Shown piece by piece: positions 50,936 through 61,002 of a DNA stretch of 64,000 nucleotides. Under the pieces are notes generated by a model that worked only from the letters and a program-made list of their open reading frames with translations, made no database searches and was not told where the DNA came from. Origin of the DNA: Gimesia sp. (GTDB taxonomy: Bacteria > Planctomycetota > Planctomycetia > Planctomycetales > Planctomycetaceae); the NCBI RefSeq assembly GCF_040219335.1, contig NZ_JAVJSQ010000010.1, forward strand, positions 124,001 to 188,000, written 5' to 3'. The position numbers and the translations under genes are program-made. Each line of letters begins with the position of its first letter. Position 1 is the stretch's first letter.

Positions 50936-51898
50936 TTAGGCGTTGTAGTCCATCTCCCGGGGGGTGGCTGTAAGAGAGACGACTTGCTCACCGGTTGTAA
51001 AGATCGCCTTGCCCGTATTTTCAGTACCCCCATATTTTTGATCAAACATCGCGGCTGCGGCTTCAAGTTCTTCTCTGGTTGGGCGCATATCCTTTCCGCA
51101 GGTGACGACAATTGATGGATCTGCTCCATTATTCATCTGAGCCCAACGAGCTGCATCGATCTGATTGGCTGAGTCGATCCAGCGGGCACCCGCGCTGACA
51201 GGAGATTGTCCGTCATCCTGGTAAAGTGGATGAGGCCACCGCGTTATCTGCAGCTGTGAAAGGGGGATGACTTTCCCCAATACCTGCTGTAGTAGGTTGT
51301 GTGAACTGGAGTAACTTGAAAAGGAGTCAAGATCATAGCGCGACGAAGGTGTCTGTATTCGATATCCACCATCAGGCAAATCTGTTGAGGGGGCAACTGG
51401 CGACGCGATCGCGGTGGGAATTACATAACGTTGAACCGTCTTCCCAAACTGATTAGGAACATTCCAGACGATACTTGCCCCAGTCAGTTGCAGTTGCAGG
51501 ACTCGCTCATAGCGAAAAGCGGCACCTGATTGAGTGGGATTTGGATGTTTGAGAATCTGGCAAAGTGCATGATCGTTTGACAGGGGAATAGACGCACCAG
51601 TTTCACCAGCATATAGACTTCGGGAAAGTCCGTATCCAGAGTCCATTCTCAAGTGGCGTCGGAACAATTTCTGATCGGAATTATTCACAGTGTCATCGTA
51701 GACAGCCACCGAAGCCTGCATGGCTTGCAGGCAAATTGCCCGAATCGCAACAAACGTCCAACCAGTGAACTGTTCTGATTCCTCTCGATGGTTACTATGC
51801 CATTTGCCTGGTTGACCGGTTCCGAGTGCGGTTCGTAGCGCGACTGAGAACCGATTTGATTTGAATCGTGCGGCAAGCTGTTTGAAGGGGTTCCACAT
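50936..51898 (-). pseudogene. HK97-type portal protein, N-terminal fragment
   Basis: The 320-residue fragment starts at ATG 51898 with AAGGA upstream. It shows HK97-family portal features: TGWTFVAIRAICLQAMQASV, a DHALCQILKHPNPTQSGAAF segment, QLTGASIVWNVPN, and a late MNNGADPSIVVTCGK with GKAIFTTGEQVVSLT. It ends REMDYNA with a stop formed by prophage DNA. The missing part is at 7500-8036. Joined, the protein is about 484 residues, a normal portal length. Confidence 0.88.
50938..50946 (+). other. attR core (9-bp direct repeat)
   Basis: aggcgttgt is identical to 7994-8002. On the minus strand the portal frame runs through it and meets a TAA immediately after the Ala codon, just inside the prophage. 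Confidence 0.82.
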
Positions 51899-51955
51899 GT
51901 TTTACTATCCTTAGATTGATAAGGGAATATGTCTAACTTTTGTCTGCTGAATTTA

Positions 51956-53653
51956 TCAGACAACAATCAGTCTTCGACAGGATTGATTACGTAGAGCACA
52001 GAGGCAGTAGACGACTGCATCAGCCCGATCGGGAGAACGTCCCAAGGTTTCCCTCAACGTTTTGCCCTGATAGTTTTCGTCAGACCCTCGCCGTCCCTTT
52101 GGGGTGATATAATATTTTTCGCCGTCATGCCCGGAGTATATTTTCTGAGGTGCGATCAGTTCTGCACGCAGGCGCTCGTTATCGGGCAAAGCGAACGGTA
52201 TCATGCGGAAGTCCCCCGCCGGGTCAAGGCGTCTTGCAGCCTCTCCGTAGAGTTCGGCCCGTTTGTTGGCATATTTTTGAGTGTCGATATCACTTGCGGA
52301 ATTACTGTGAATTTCGATCACATGCACGTTTCGTTTTTTTAAAGGATCACCGACTGCATTCCCATAACCTCCTCCCCAGTCGATGGCCAACGGAACATTT
52401 CCCTGTTCCAGATCAACTCCGTATGTAAGTGCGGTTTCGATTACCCACTCCAGCGTCTGTTGTGTATCTGCGAACTGACATTCATGGATGGCTCGGATAC
52501 CGTACCTGCCACCGACAGCAAGGACTGAGGTATCTCCAAATCGGGATGCGGCGACATCCAGTCCAAAGCCCTCGACCGGGATAATCTGATCCAAAAGATG
52601 AATCGCGGACTTGTGTTGTTTGTCCGTAGCACGTCGCCAGAGATGATGCCAGCGTATCCAGAATGAGACAGGTTCCATTAGCCAGTCCGGGAGAATGACC
52701 TGTTTCTCAGGATCCTGATCCGGAAACTTTCCTAGTGCATATACATTACGTATGAGTGGATCCGGATCGTTTAATAACGACATAAATTCGTCGTAGCACG
52801 TCTGTCCGGGAATACGGGGCTTACATTGTTCGAAGTCTTCCGTTTCAATCGGCGTACCATGCGAATAGAACCTGCTTCCGATTTTGATACCACCTAAGGG
52901 GGCGACCGGTTGTTCGAGGCAAGTCTCTTTCACATTTGTGCATTCCCAGCCACTGACTGTGATACAGCGTGTTTTACCATATTGGTCCACAATCGTTTGT
53001 GTACGGTCTGGTTCTATACTCGGAAAGGCATCTCGAAATGATCCCGATAGTGTGGATGGATTGGAGAGAGCCAGAAATTTTTTTGCCTGAGTGTTGGCTA
53101 GTTTATATTTGTCTTCGAGATTCGGGGCCGTTGCCTCATCAAACCAGAAAAGAACATGTGGCGAGTGTGCCCCTCTGAAACCTTCAATATGCTTAGGGTT
53201 AGCCAGGGAAATAGAATGCTGTTGATGATCATAAATTCCGGAAGTCAACAATTTTCCCGGTGGCTTTACCGTCATTCGTCTCCACCATTTATCGACTTCC
53301 CCGTAAGCGATTTTCTGAGCCATCCTGAGTGAGTCTCGCGTAATTACAATTTTGGCATCATCCCAGATATGAAAGTAAGTGCAACAGGCAATTCCAGCAG
53401 CAGCTCCCTTACCACAACCGGTGTTCCCTTTGACGAATACGCGGCGAATTGTGGGGTCGAATAGAGACTCCAGAATGTCCCATTGCCATTCATCCAGTTG
53501 GACACCAGGCCATTGTATTTCAATGTATTGGCGAATCTGACCTGTTCGGGCTTGTTCAATGGCGGAATCCAAATTGGTGTTATCACCAGTCTGCGTACGT
53601 TTTCTCTGTTGCTGCTCGCAGGCTGCAAACTGATTCTGCTCAGAAGAATTCAA
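51956..53653 (-). CDS. Terminase large subunit (outer head cluster)
   Basis: The 565-residue protein has an ATPase domain with a P-loop GNTGCGKGAAAG (about residues 76-87; Gly where Ser/Thr is usual) and Walker B HVLFWFDEAT. A nuclease domain follows, with acidic residues in GFGLDVAASRFGD, LAIDWGGGYGNAV and SPDRADAVVYC. No ATG is near the N-terminus; TTG 53653 is the likely start. It lies 57 bp upstream of the portal gene on the same strand, the standard order. The open frame suggests it is maintained. Confidence 0.82.
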   Translation of the reverse strand: MNSSEQNQFAACEQQQRKRTQTGDNTNLDSAIEQARTGQIRQYIEIQWPGVQLDEWQWDILESLFDPTIRRVFVKGNTGCGKGAAAGIACCTYFHIWDDAKIVITRDSLRMAQKIAYGEVDKWWRRMTVKPPGKLLTSGIYDHQQHSISLANPKHIEGFRGAHSPHVLFWFDEATAPNLEDKYKLANTQAKKFLALSNPSTLSGSFRDAFPSIEPDRTQTIVDQYGKTRCITVSGWECTNVKETCLEQPVAPLGGIKIGSRFYSHGTPIETEDFEQCKPRIPGQTCYDEFMSLLNDPDPLIRNVYALGKFPDQDPEKQVILPDWLMEPVSFWIRWHHLWRRATDKQHKSAIHLLDQIIPVEGFGLDVAASRFGDTSVLAVGGRYGIRAIHECQFADTQQTLEWVIETALTYGVDLEQGNVPLAIDWGGGYGNAVGDPLKKRNVHVIEIHSNSASDIDTQKYANKRAELYGEAARRLDPAGDFRMIPFALPDNERLRAELIAPQKIYSGHDGEKYYITPKGRRGSDENYQGKTLRETLGRSPDRADAVVYCLCALRNQSCRRLIVV

Positions 53654-53959
53654 CCCGTCACCGATTATTTTCAGGTAATATGAGACAAACAGACGTGGTG
53701 AGAGACTGATTCTTTTTCATTCATCCAGTAGCACTGCGATGAAAGCTCTTTAGAGAACAGCATATTGACCCACGAATTATTCCCGGAAATCCTTGCGATC
53801 TGCGGGGGTAAGTCAAGATAATCAAATAACACGTGGATAAAGTGAACTGCTGAAGTTTTACCTGATTATTTTAAGGTGTAATGCAACTTTGCTTAGAGTG
53901 AAACAAGTGTCATTTACCTCAACCTCTCATGGGTATGAATTGCCCGAGGAAACTAACAT
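53654..53959. other. Intergenic region between terminase and hydrolase
   Basis: About 300 bp without a gene; it should contain divergent promoters for the outer phage cluster and the hydrolase. I could not choose a convincing promoter. Confidence 0.4.
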
Positions 53960-54823
53960 ATGAAAATTTTATTCGTTATCTTAGTACTCTTTTCACTAGT
54001 TATGCCTGCGTACTCAGTTGCTCAAGCGGAAGAAGAGGTCAGAATTATTCCGGACGTCGTTTATGGGCATAAATTTGGAATGGCACTGACTTTCGATGTG
54101 TTCCAACCCGAGAAGCCGAACGGCGCTGGCGTACTATTTATGGTTAGTGGGGGATGGTATTCGCGCTGGACGGAGCCCCAAAATATGTTGTCGCGGTTTA
54201 AGCCATTATTAGATAGCGGTTTTACAGTATTTTGTGTCAGGCATGGCAGCAGCCCTAAATTCAAAATCCCGGCAATGGTTGAGGATGTGAGAAGAAGTGT
54301 GCGGTTCATTCGTCTGCATGCGAAAGAATACGGTGTCGATCCCAACCAACTGGGGGTATGGGGTGGGAGTGCCGGAGGGCATTTATCGCTGATACTGGGG
54401 ACGACATCGGATCAGGGAGAACCGGATGCAAAAGACAAGGTTTTACAACAGAGTGATCGTGTGGCTGCAGTAGCTGCCTATTATCCTCCAACGGATTTGC
54501 GTGAGTTCGTTGAAGAAACATCTCCCTATTACCAGCGGTTTCCAGCACTACAGTTTGACAAGGAACTTGCTGATGATTTCTCCCCGCTTCTGCAAGTCAC
54601 TCCCGATGATTCGCCGACTCTGTTGATTCATGGCGACCAGGACAAACTGGTTCCCATCAGCCATAGTGAAAACATCATGCAGAAGTTTAAGGCGAAAAAC
54701 GTCCCGGCTGAGTTACTGGTTATTGAAAAGGCGGCTCATGGTTTTAAAGGGGATGACCAGACGCGCGCCAGCCAGGCTGTCGTCGAGTGGTTCCGAAAAC
54801 ATCTAAGCGGGCAGGCTAAATGA
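53960..54823 (+). CDS. Secreted alpha/beta hydrolase (esterase-like)
   Basis: The 287-residue protein has a signal peptide (1-23, ILFVILVLFSLVMPAYSVAQ). The hydrolase core has VLFMVSGGWYS (oxyanion region), the nucleophile elbow GVWGGSAGGHLS (about 131-142), and PTLLIHGDQDKLVPI with Asp and EKAAHGFKGD with His. It belongs to the group of esterases/acyl-peptide hydrolase-like enzymes frequent in planctomycetes. The substrate is not known. It is a chromosomal gene outside the prophage. Confidence 0.85.
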   Translation: MKILFVILVLFSLVMPAYSVAQAEEEVRIIPDVVYGHKFGMALTFDVFQPEKPNGAGVLFMVSGGWYSRWTEPQNMLSRFKPLLDSGFTVFCVRHGSSPKFKIPAMVEDVRRSVRFIRLHAKEYGVDPNQLGVWGGSAGGHLSLILGTTSDQGEPDAKDKVLQQSDRVAAVAAYYPPTDLREFVEETSPYYQRFPALQFDKELADDFSPLLQVTPDDSPTLLIHGDQDKLVPISHSENIMQKFKAKNVPAELLVIEKAAHGFKGDDQTRASQAVVEWFRKHLSGQAK

Positions 54824-54833
54824 TTTTCCCGGA

Positions 54834-56225
54834 TCAGAATTCCGCGTTTTTAGGAGTTCTGGGGAAGGGAATACAGTCACGGATATTAGTCATAGAGGTC
54901 AGTAGCTGAATCAAACGCTCAAACCCGAGTCCGAAGCCTGAATGAGGGACTGTACCGTACTTCCGTAAGTCGGTGTACCACCAGTAGTCTTCGGGGTTTA
55001 GATCTCCTTCCCGCATACGATCGATAAGAACATCGTAGCGTTCTTCGCGCTGACTTCCTCCGATAATCTCACCGACACCTGGAACAAGTACGTCCATAGC
55101 ACAGACGGTTTTACCATCGTCATTGCATCGCATGTAGAAGGGTTTGATCGTTCGGGGGTAATTGTAAACGATGACGGGTTGCTTAAAGTGTTCCTCAGTT
55201 AAGTATCGTTCATGTTCGGACTGCATATCACTGCCCCAGTCGATGGGGAAGTCAAACTGCTTTCCGCAGGATTTGAGAATCTCGATGGCTTCGGTATAAG
55301 AGAGCCGAATGAATTCGTTCTCGGTAATGTTGTGCAGTTTTTCTAATGTGGTCTGATCGATACGCTGGTTGAAAAACTCCATGTCTTCAGGACAGTTTTG
55401 CAGAACATCGCCAATGACAGTTCTGACAAAACTTTCTGCGAGTGCCATGTTGTCTTCAAGATCATAGAAGGGCATTTCAGGCTCAATCATCCAGAATTCA
55501 GCGAGATGACGGGATGTATTTGAATTCTCTGCACGGAATGTTGGGCCGAAGGTATAACACTCACCGAGTGAGGTGGCAAAAATCTCTGCTTCCAGTTGGC
55601 CGCTGACTGTCAGGGAAGCCGGTTTACCAAAAAAGTCCTGAGAAAAGTCAATTTCTGTCTGAACTTGCGCCAGACGTTCCAGGTTGAGTGTCGTGACCTG
55701 AAACATTTCACCTGCTCCCTCACAGTCACTGGTGGTAATAATCGGAGTCTGAATGTAGACAAAACCTCTGGATTGAAAGAAGCGGTGAATAGCATAAGCG
55801 GCTTCATTGCGGACGCGAGTAATGGCCCCAAAGGTATTGGTACGGGGACGCAGGTGGGCGATTTCTCTCAGAAACTCGAAACTGTGACGTTTCTTCTGAA
55901 GAGGATAACTCTCCGAATCTGCAGTTCCATACAGAATAAACGATTCAGCATGCAGCTCTATTCGCTGATTCTTACCCGGTGATTCATTCACTTTTCCAGT
56001 GACTGAGATACTGGAACCGGTGGTGACATCTTTGATCAACGTTTCATAGTCTGGAACGCTTTGATCGATGACGATTTGTAAATTAGACATGCAACTGCCA
56101 TCATTGAGCTCGACAAAGGAAAAGCCACTCTTCGAATCACGGCGTGTGCGGACCCACCCGGATACCTTGATTGTTTCACCGGGCTGGGAGGTATGCAGTG
56201 CTGCTTTAATTTTGGTACGAATCAT
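54834..56225 (-). CDS. asnS: Asparaginyl-tRNA synthetase
   Basis: The 463-residue protein has an OB-fold anticodon-binding domain ([20 protein letters not shown]) and the class II catalytic domain. Motif 2 is [20 protein letters not shown], motif 3 is [16 protein letters not shown] with [15 protein letters not shown] at the end, the AsnRS-type C-terminus. Length matches the bacterial family (about 460). It charges tRNA-Asn in the cytoplasm. It is a housekeeping gene, convergent with the hydrolase. Confidence 0.95.
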   Translation of the reverse strand: MIRTKIKAALHTSQPGETIKVSGWVRTRRDSKSGFSFVELNDGSCMSNLQIVIDQSVPDYETLIKDVTTGSSISVTGKVNESPGKNQRIELHAESFILYGTADSESYPLQKKRHSFEFLREIAHLRPRTNTFGAITRVRNEAAYAIHRFFQSRGFVYIQTPIITTSDCEGAGEMFQVTTLNLERLAQVQTEIDFSQDFFGKPASLTVSGQLEAEIFATSLGECYTFGPTFRAENSNTSRHLAEFWMIEPEMPFYDLEDNMALAESFVRTVIGDVLQNCPEDMEFFNQRIDQTTLEKLHNITENEFIRLSYTEAIEILKSCGKQFDFPIDWGSDMQSEHERYLTEEHFKQPVIVYNYPRTIKPFYMRCNDDGKTVCAMDVLVPGVGEIIGGSQREERYDVLIDRMREGDLNPEDYWWYTDLRKYGTVPHSGFGLGFERLIQLLTSMTNIRDCIPFPRTPKNAEF

Positions 56226-56624
56226 GTGGAGGTCTTTCCGTAATACAAGCCTGGGAGCTGGCTGTCATCCTGATCGATATTTAATAACTCCAGAGCGGTC
56301 TGGAAGTTATATCTCTTTGTAATCTGCGGTCTTCGATCTGTAAACTGTAATCGAGCCGGGTACTTGCTCCCGTAAATCAGAAATATTGTTTTATGGGGGT
56401 TCCCAGAGACTCTGGTGATAGAAAATGGTGTATTTTCGATGTTTCTAGACAAAATCTTCTAGAGACAGGGTCATCAGAAGGAAATAGGTCCGAGAAAGTT
56501 CTGACATTTCAGATGATTTGTTTTGATCACATCTGGCGGTCTGCGCTGGCGGGTCGGACCATTTCAGCTTAGTATGGACACAAGAATACATGTTGTCGTG
56601 GTGGCCGGTGAGATAACAACATTC
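56226..56624. other. Intergenic region between asnS and the GspF-like genes
   Basis: About 400 bp, holding the asnS promoter on the minus strand and a promoter for the pilus/secretion gene set on the plus strand. No further feature is clear. An in-frame extension of the next gene reaches 56523 but its N-terminus looks non-coding. Confidence 0.4.
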
Positions 56625-57731
56625 ATGATGAACTCGAATCAACCCAAATCCCAGAGCGTTTCAGCTGAAAGTCTGGCTGATCTCAATGATGAGTTAGCTG
56701 CGATGGTCCGCACAGGGATTCCATTAGATGAAGGGCTCAGAAATGCCGCAAAATATTTGAAAGCGGATTCGCAGAACTTCATCAGGCATCTACTGCAAAA
56801 AATTGAGGAAGGAGCTTCTCTGGATGAGGCTGTCCAGTCCGAAGCGATCCAGTTACCGTCTTCCTATGTCGCGCTCATCAAATCAGGAATCAGAATGGGG
56901 CGTTTGCCGGAAGCGCTGACATCCTTTGCTTCATTTGCTCGCGCCAGGATGGATTTGCGGCGTGAAATCGGAGCAGCATTGATCTATCCAGCGATAATTT
57001 TGATCATCGCCTTTATGCTTTCGCTGTTTGTCTGTTTCGTTATTTTTCCAGAACTGGTCACTGCGAATGAAATATTTCACCTCAAAAACACATTAGTGAT
57101 GAACACGCTCATGAATCTGTTCGGATTTTACCAGAACTGGTTCATACTGATTCCTGCGATATTTCTGGTCTTGCTTTTCAGCTGGAAGTTCAGTCGGCAT
57201 TCATTCATGTTGTCGCGAGAAGTTAATCAGTCTGGTTTGAAATCTTTGGCAACCAACATCGCATATGGGTGGGTCCCTGGCTATCGCAGGTTGGTGCTCG
57301 ATATGAATTATTCCACTTTTGCGGAAATGGCCGGTGTTTTGCTCTCTTATCATATTCCTTTATCTGATTCACTCGTGCTCGCAGCAGAGTGTACGGGCAA
57401 TTCGAAAATGATCAATCAGTTCCGTACTGTGGCAAAAAAACTTGAACAGGGTGAGGGAATTGAAGTCAGTATTCAGTCTGTAGCAGAATTGCCTGGATAT
57501 ATTCAATCCATGTTGATGAATCCTGCACATCAAAATCGTCTGCCGGACATCATGTCCGAAATTGCCCGTGTATATCAGACGCGCGTATTAAACCGTATTG
57601 AATGGATCAAAAACATCGTCCCTGTGGGATTAGTCGTATTAGTCGCAGGTGGTATTACAGTCTGTTATGCACTGCTCGTATTTTTACCCTTCGTCGAGAT
57701 TTTGAAGATGCTGGGAAGTCCTTCGGTCTAA
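56625..57731 (+). CDS. Type II secretion GspF-like inner-membrane protein 1
   Basis: The 368-residue protein from ATG 56625 has two GspF/T2SSF-type domains. In the first, ELAAMVRTGIPLDEGLRNAA is followed by YVALIKSGIRMGRLPEALTS and a TM segment (AALIYPAIILIIAFMLSLFV). In the second, FAEMAGVLLSYHIPLSDSLV is followed by a final TM. GspF is the platform protein of the secretion/pilus machinery. It is the first of three such genes in a row; the stop overlaps the next ATG. Confidence 0.8.
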   Translation: MMNSNQPKSQSVSAESLADLNDELAAMVRTGIPLDEGLRNAAKYLKADSQNFIRHLLQKIEEGASLDEAVQSEAIQLPSSYVALIKSGIRMGRLPEALTSFASFARARMDLRREIGAALIYPAIILIIAFMLSLFVCFVIFPELVTANEIFHLKNTLVMNTLMNLFGFYQNWFILIPAIFLVLLFSWKFSRHSFMLSREVNQSGLKSLATNIAYGWVPGYRRLVLDMNYSTFAEMAGVLLSYHIPLSDSLVLAAECTGNSKMINQFRTVAKKLEQGEGIEVSIQSVAELPGYIQSMLMNPAHQNRLPDIMSEIARVYQTRVLNRIEWIKNIVPVGLVVLVAGGITVCYALLVFLPFVEILKMLGSPSV

Positions 57732-58999
57732 TGAAACAGTATTCCTATCTCTGTATTAATTCTGATGGTCAGGAAGTCAGCGGCTTTGTTAATGCACGCA
57801 GTGATGAGTCTGCCCGTATCAAGCTGATGGAGCAGGGACTGAAAATTGTTCGAGTTGATTTGATCGAGTCAAATCAGAGTCCAGATTCAGAATTCAGCGA
57901 TGGTGATGCTGTTGATATTACTGAATTTGAGGGAGAGTCATTAGAGGACTACGGTAAAGCTGTTTGGGATGTTAGCACTGATTATCTGGATTCGATCCGA
58001 AACAAAAAACAGCCTCAAATAGAAGGGTTACCATTGTCCGCCAGTTTGCGAACACTGGCGGAAGAATCGCCATCAACCAACCTGGCACAAACTTTTCAGA
58101 AGATGGCATTAGACCTGGAGCAGGGGAGATCTCAAGAAGATACTTTCCTACGGCATTTGCAATCGGTACCACAAAACCTGGCGACCTTGATTCATGTCTC
58201 CGCTGGTACAGAAAAACTGGAGTCTGTGATTGAAGATTATATTGCCAGCGAGAGACAGCTTAGACAGGCAAGGCATAAATTGCTGACATCTTTTTTCTAT
58301 TCAATCGTATTAATCCTTGGTTCTTTGATTTTGTTCTACTTCCTGATGACGATCATCGTTGGAAATTTCAAATCACTTTTTGAAGACTTCGGCACTGAAC
58401 TTCCCGGGCTGACGGTTCTGATGATCAGTGTCGCTGATCTGTTAACAAAGCACGGATTCAAGATTGCCCTCATTATTATTGGCGGGATGTTACTCATCTG
58501 GTTCAGTTTTGATTTTCTGAAGAAACGTGCCTTGAGACGCCGGCTACTGAATCAAATACCCGTGTTTGGTTCTATTTTGAGTAATACTTCGATCTCTCAA
58601 TTCTGCCGCATGCTCGCTGGCCTGATTGATGCCAGGGTGAAATTACCCGAAGCACTCATGTTGGCGGCTCAGATGACGCGTGATCCGAACCTGATCGCAG
58701 GATGTGAAGTTCTGATTAAACGGACCAATGCAGGGTTCAGCCTGATGGAATCCGCTCAAAGTTCTCCACATTTTACGAAAAGTTTTATTCATATATTTCG
58801 CTGGCAGGACCACCCACAGGTCTTCGTTGAGTCTTTACGTGCCAGCAGTAACATCTATCAGACCAAAGCCGATTTGAAAACAGGCACACTGATATTCATC
58901 CTGCAGCCTGTGCTGATATCTGGAATGTTGTTTTTATTGGGCATTCCGATCGTGGCAATCTATTTACCAATGATCAAATTATTAAATGATCTCTCTTAG
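57731..58999 (+). CDS. Type II secretion GspF-like inner-membrane protein 2
   Basis: The 422-residue protein starts at ATG 57731, overlapping the previous stop (TAATG). It begins YSYLCINSDGQEVSGFVNAR, the usual Y-Y-A-D-G start of GspF proteins. It has a first T2SSF domain with TSFFYSIVLILGSLILFYFL as TM, and a second with ISQFCRMLAGLIDARVKLPE. It is expected to act with the neighbouring GspF-like proteins in one assembly platform. Confidence 0.82.
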   Translation: MKQYSYLCINSDGQEVSGFVNARSDESARIKLMEQGLKIVRVDLIESNQSPDSEFSDGDAVDITEFEGESLEDYGKAVWDVSTDYLDSIRNKKQPQIEGLPLSASLRTLAEESPSTNLAQTFQKMALDLEQGRSQEDTFLRHLQSVPQNLATLIHVSAGTEKLESVIEDYIASERQLRQARHKLLTSFFYSIVLILGSLILFYFLMTIIVGNFKSLFEDFGTELPGLTVLMISVADLLTKHGFKIALIIIGGMLLIWFSFDFLKKRALRRRLLNQIPVFGSILSNTSISQFCRMLAGLIDARVKLPEALMLAAQMTRDPNLIAGCEVLIKRTNAGFSLMESAQSSPHFTKSFIHIFRWQDHPQVFVESLRASSNIYQTKADLKTGTLIFILQPVLISGMLFLLGIPIVAIYLPMIKLLNDLS

Positions 59000-59013
59000 T
59001 CCATTTTGAAAGT

Positions 59014-60549
59014 TTGACGACCGTGGAATTTCTGGGCGTGATATTCAGTCTGGCTTTCTTTGTCTATTTCCCAATAGCAGGAATTACATCGGTCATGCTT
59101 GCGCGGCGCGTGCAGGATTATGGTCATCAGGGAGTCAATCAGCTGATCAAAGTCTGCTGGAAGGCATTTACTCTGTTCATGCTGGCTCTATGTGTGATCT
59201 TTCTCCTGCTCAATATTATTGCAGTGGTAACTAATCAAGTAACTATTCTTGGAACTGCCCTGATCGCTCTGCCAACGATCTTGATCTATGTCTTCACAAT
59301 CTATCTGGAATGGCAGTGCTTTCAGTTATTGCGTTCTATCAATCAGGAAGATGAATACAGCCTCTCAGAAGTTATGCAAAACCGCTTGCATGTTATCCGG
59401 ATGGGAGGTTGGATTTTGCTGGGTTTACCTCTACTGATTTTCATTCCAGTTTTAATTTACGTCATTCCTTTTTTTATCCTGATGATTGCTGTCATTTGCT
59501 GTGTGTTAAATATCCTGTCATTAAACAAGCGGTCTCGGGAAACAGAACTGCTCTGGTTGATGACGTTTTGTGTTGAGAAAAATATTCCCCTGGCTGCAGA
59601 GATCGATCGTTATTCTCAAACGAAGAAAGGAAGATACCGGGACCGATTGTTAAGGTTCAGCAGCAGATTGCATTCCGGTGAGTCCCTTTCCGAAGCACTG
59701 GCAGAAAATTCAGGTTTGCTACCCCAGTCAGCAATTGTGGCATTAAATATCGGTGAGAAGACTAACAATACGGGGATCGCTTTACGGGATTCGGCGGTCA
59801 GAGCGACAAGAAAACTCGGTACCAGTTCTGATAAATCGAATTTTGCAAATCTGATTCTATACCTCACAATTATTCTTTCGCTGCAGTTTATTATCACTGG
59901 GTTTATCATGTACTGGATTGTTCCGAAGTTCAAGAAGATCTTCCTGGATTTCGGTGTTGAATTACCATCAATTACACAGTCACTCATGACTGCCAGCGAT
60001 GTGATCTTCTCATACTTCTATCTATTCTTTCCAATATTCTCATTGCCACTGGTAGTACTGGCAATTCTACATCTTGGTAATTACTTCGGTTGGTCGAACC
60101 TCAATGTTCCATTTCTTACGGGCTGGTTTCCCCGTCTGAATACACCCCAATGTTTAAGACAAATTGCGCAGACCGTGGTAGTCGAGAGACCTCCACTTCT
60201 CGCCCTGGATTCAATTGGAAATTATCATCTCTGGTCTGATGTAAGAGTACGGACGCAGTCAGCTGCGCAACGAGTTCGTCAGGGTAATGATTTCTGGGAA
60301 TCCTTACGTGAGGCGAATGTTCTCTCCAGTGCAGAGGCAGGTCTTTGTATGACTGCTGAAAAAGTGGGTAATCTTCCCACTGTTTTGCGTTCCCTGGCAG
60401 ATACGATTGAGCAGCGCAGATTTCGCAGAATCAGATACTTCACAGAAATCTGTAAACCGGTTCTGGTTTGTACTCTAGCGATAATGGTCGGTTACTTTGT
60501 CATAGCTCTGTTTATGCCTTTAGTTTATCTGTTGTTCCAAATTTCCTGA
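59014..60549 (+). CDS. Type II secretion GspF-like inner-membrane protein 3
   Basis: The 511-residue protein from TTG 59014 (or GTG 59023) carries four N-terminal TM helices (about 1-160), unlike usual GspF. Two T2SSF-type domains follow, with ESLSEALAENSGLLPQSAIV and a second LRQIAQTVVVERPPLLALDS. The final TM is VCTLAIMVGYFVIALFMPLV. It is probably a divergent platform component. Confidence 0.72.
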   Translation: MTTVEFLGVIFSLAFFVYFPIAGITSVMLARRVQDYGHQGVNQLIKVCWKAFTLFMLALCVIFLLLNIIAVVTNQVTILGTALIALPTILIYVFTIYLEWQCFQLLRSINQEDEYSLSEVMQNRLHVIRMGGWILLGLPLLIFIPVLIYVIPFFILMIAVICCVLNILSLNKRSRETELLWLMTFCVEKNIPLAAEIDRYSQTKKGRYRDRLLRFSSRLHSGESLSEALAENSGLLPQSAIVALNIGEKTNNTGIALRDSAVRATRKLGTSSDKSNFANLILYLTIILSLQFIITGFIMYWIVPKFKKIFLDFGVELPSITQSLMTASDVIFSYFYLFFPIFSLPLVVLAILHLGNYFGWSNLNVPFLTGWFPRLNTPQCLRQIAQTVVVERPPLLALDSIGNYHLWSDVRVRTQSAAQRVRQGNDFWESLREANVLSSAEAGLCMTAEKVGNLPTVLRSLADTIEQRRFRRIRYFTEICKPVLVCTLAIMVGYFVIALFMPLVYLLFQIS

Positions 60550-60561
60550 GTCATAGTTCAA

Positions 60562-61002
60562 ATGAGAATTCGCAATAATAAACATCCAGAACGAAAGGCC
60601 CTCTTAAATCATCGAGGTGGATTTACCCTCTTTGAAGCCTTCATCTCGATGATTCTGGTGGGTGCAACGATGGCAGTGGCACTTCCCGCGTTTAAGGCTA
60701 TTGGCCAGCAGAGGAAAGACATCGATCAAAGGTATCTGGTAGTCACAGCAGTCGCCAATCTGGCGGAACGAATTCGTGCAGAAAACTCCGGGAAGGACTT
60801 GAGTCAGGATCGCCTCAATAATTATCAGTCAGCGCTGATTGGGGAGTTAGATCTCAATGATCTTCAAGTAGAACTCTCTGTAGTCAACACAGATGATGAC
60901 GAAGTATCAGGAGTCCGTCAGGTTGATATCAAAGTCTCCTGGAGAAATATCTACGGGGAAAATGTAGATCCTGTTACGCTGATCCTCTGGTTATATGAAT
61001 GA
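60562..61002 (+). CDS. Pseudopilin-like protein
   Basis: The 146-residue protein has a prepilin cleavage motif GGFTLFEAFISMILVGATMA with Glu at +5, followed by a short globular domain. It resembles GspI/GspH-type minor pseudopilins. It follows the GspF-like genes and overlaps the next pseudopilin gene. Confidence 0.78.
   Translation: MRIRNNKHPERKALLNHRGGFTLFEAFISMILVGATMAVALPAFKAIGQQRKDIDQRYLVVTAVANLAERIRAENSGKDLSQDRLNNYQSALIGELDLNDLQVELSVVNTDDDEVSGVRQVDIKVSWRNIYGENVDPVTLILWLYE

Larger units (their letters stand above)
7994..50946. mobile_element. Inner siphovirus-type prophage (about 42.9 kb) integrated in the portal gene
   Basis: The limits come from a 9-bp direct repeat (aggcgttgt at 7994-8002 and 50938-50946) and from the in-frame continuity of the portal coding sequence once the interval is removed. 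An integrase gene ends about 120 bp from the right repeat. Paired TGCTAC repeats lie 115-133 bp inside the left end and 90-106 bp inside the right end. The content is that of a complete temperate tailed phage: replication/recombination, packaging, head, tail with tape measure, accessory genes, xis and int. All core phage genes are on the plus strand and appear intact, so the prophage may be inducible. Confidence 0.88.
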
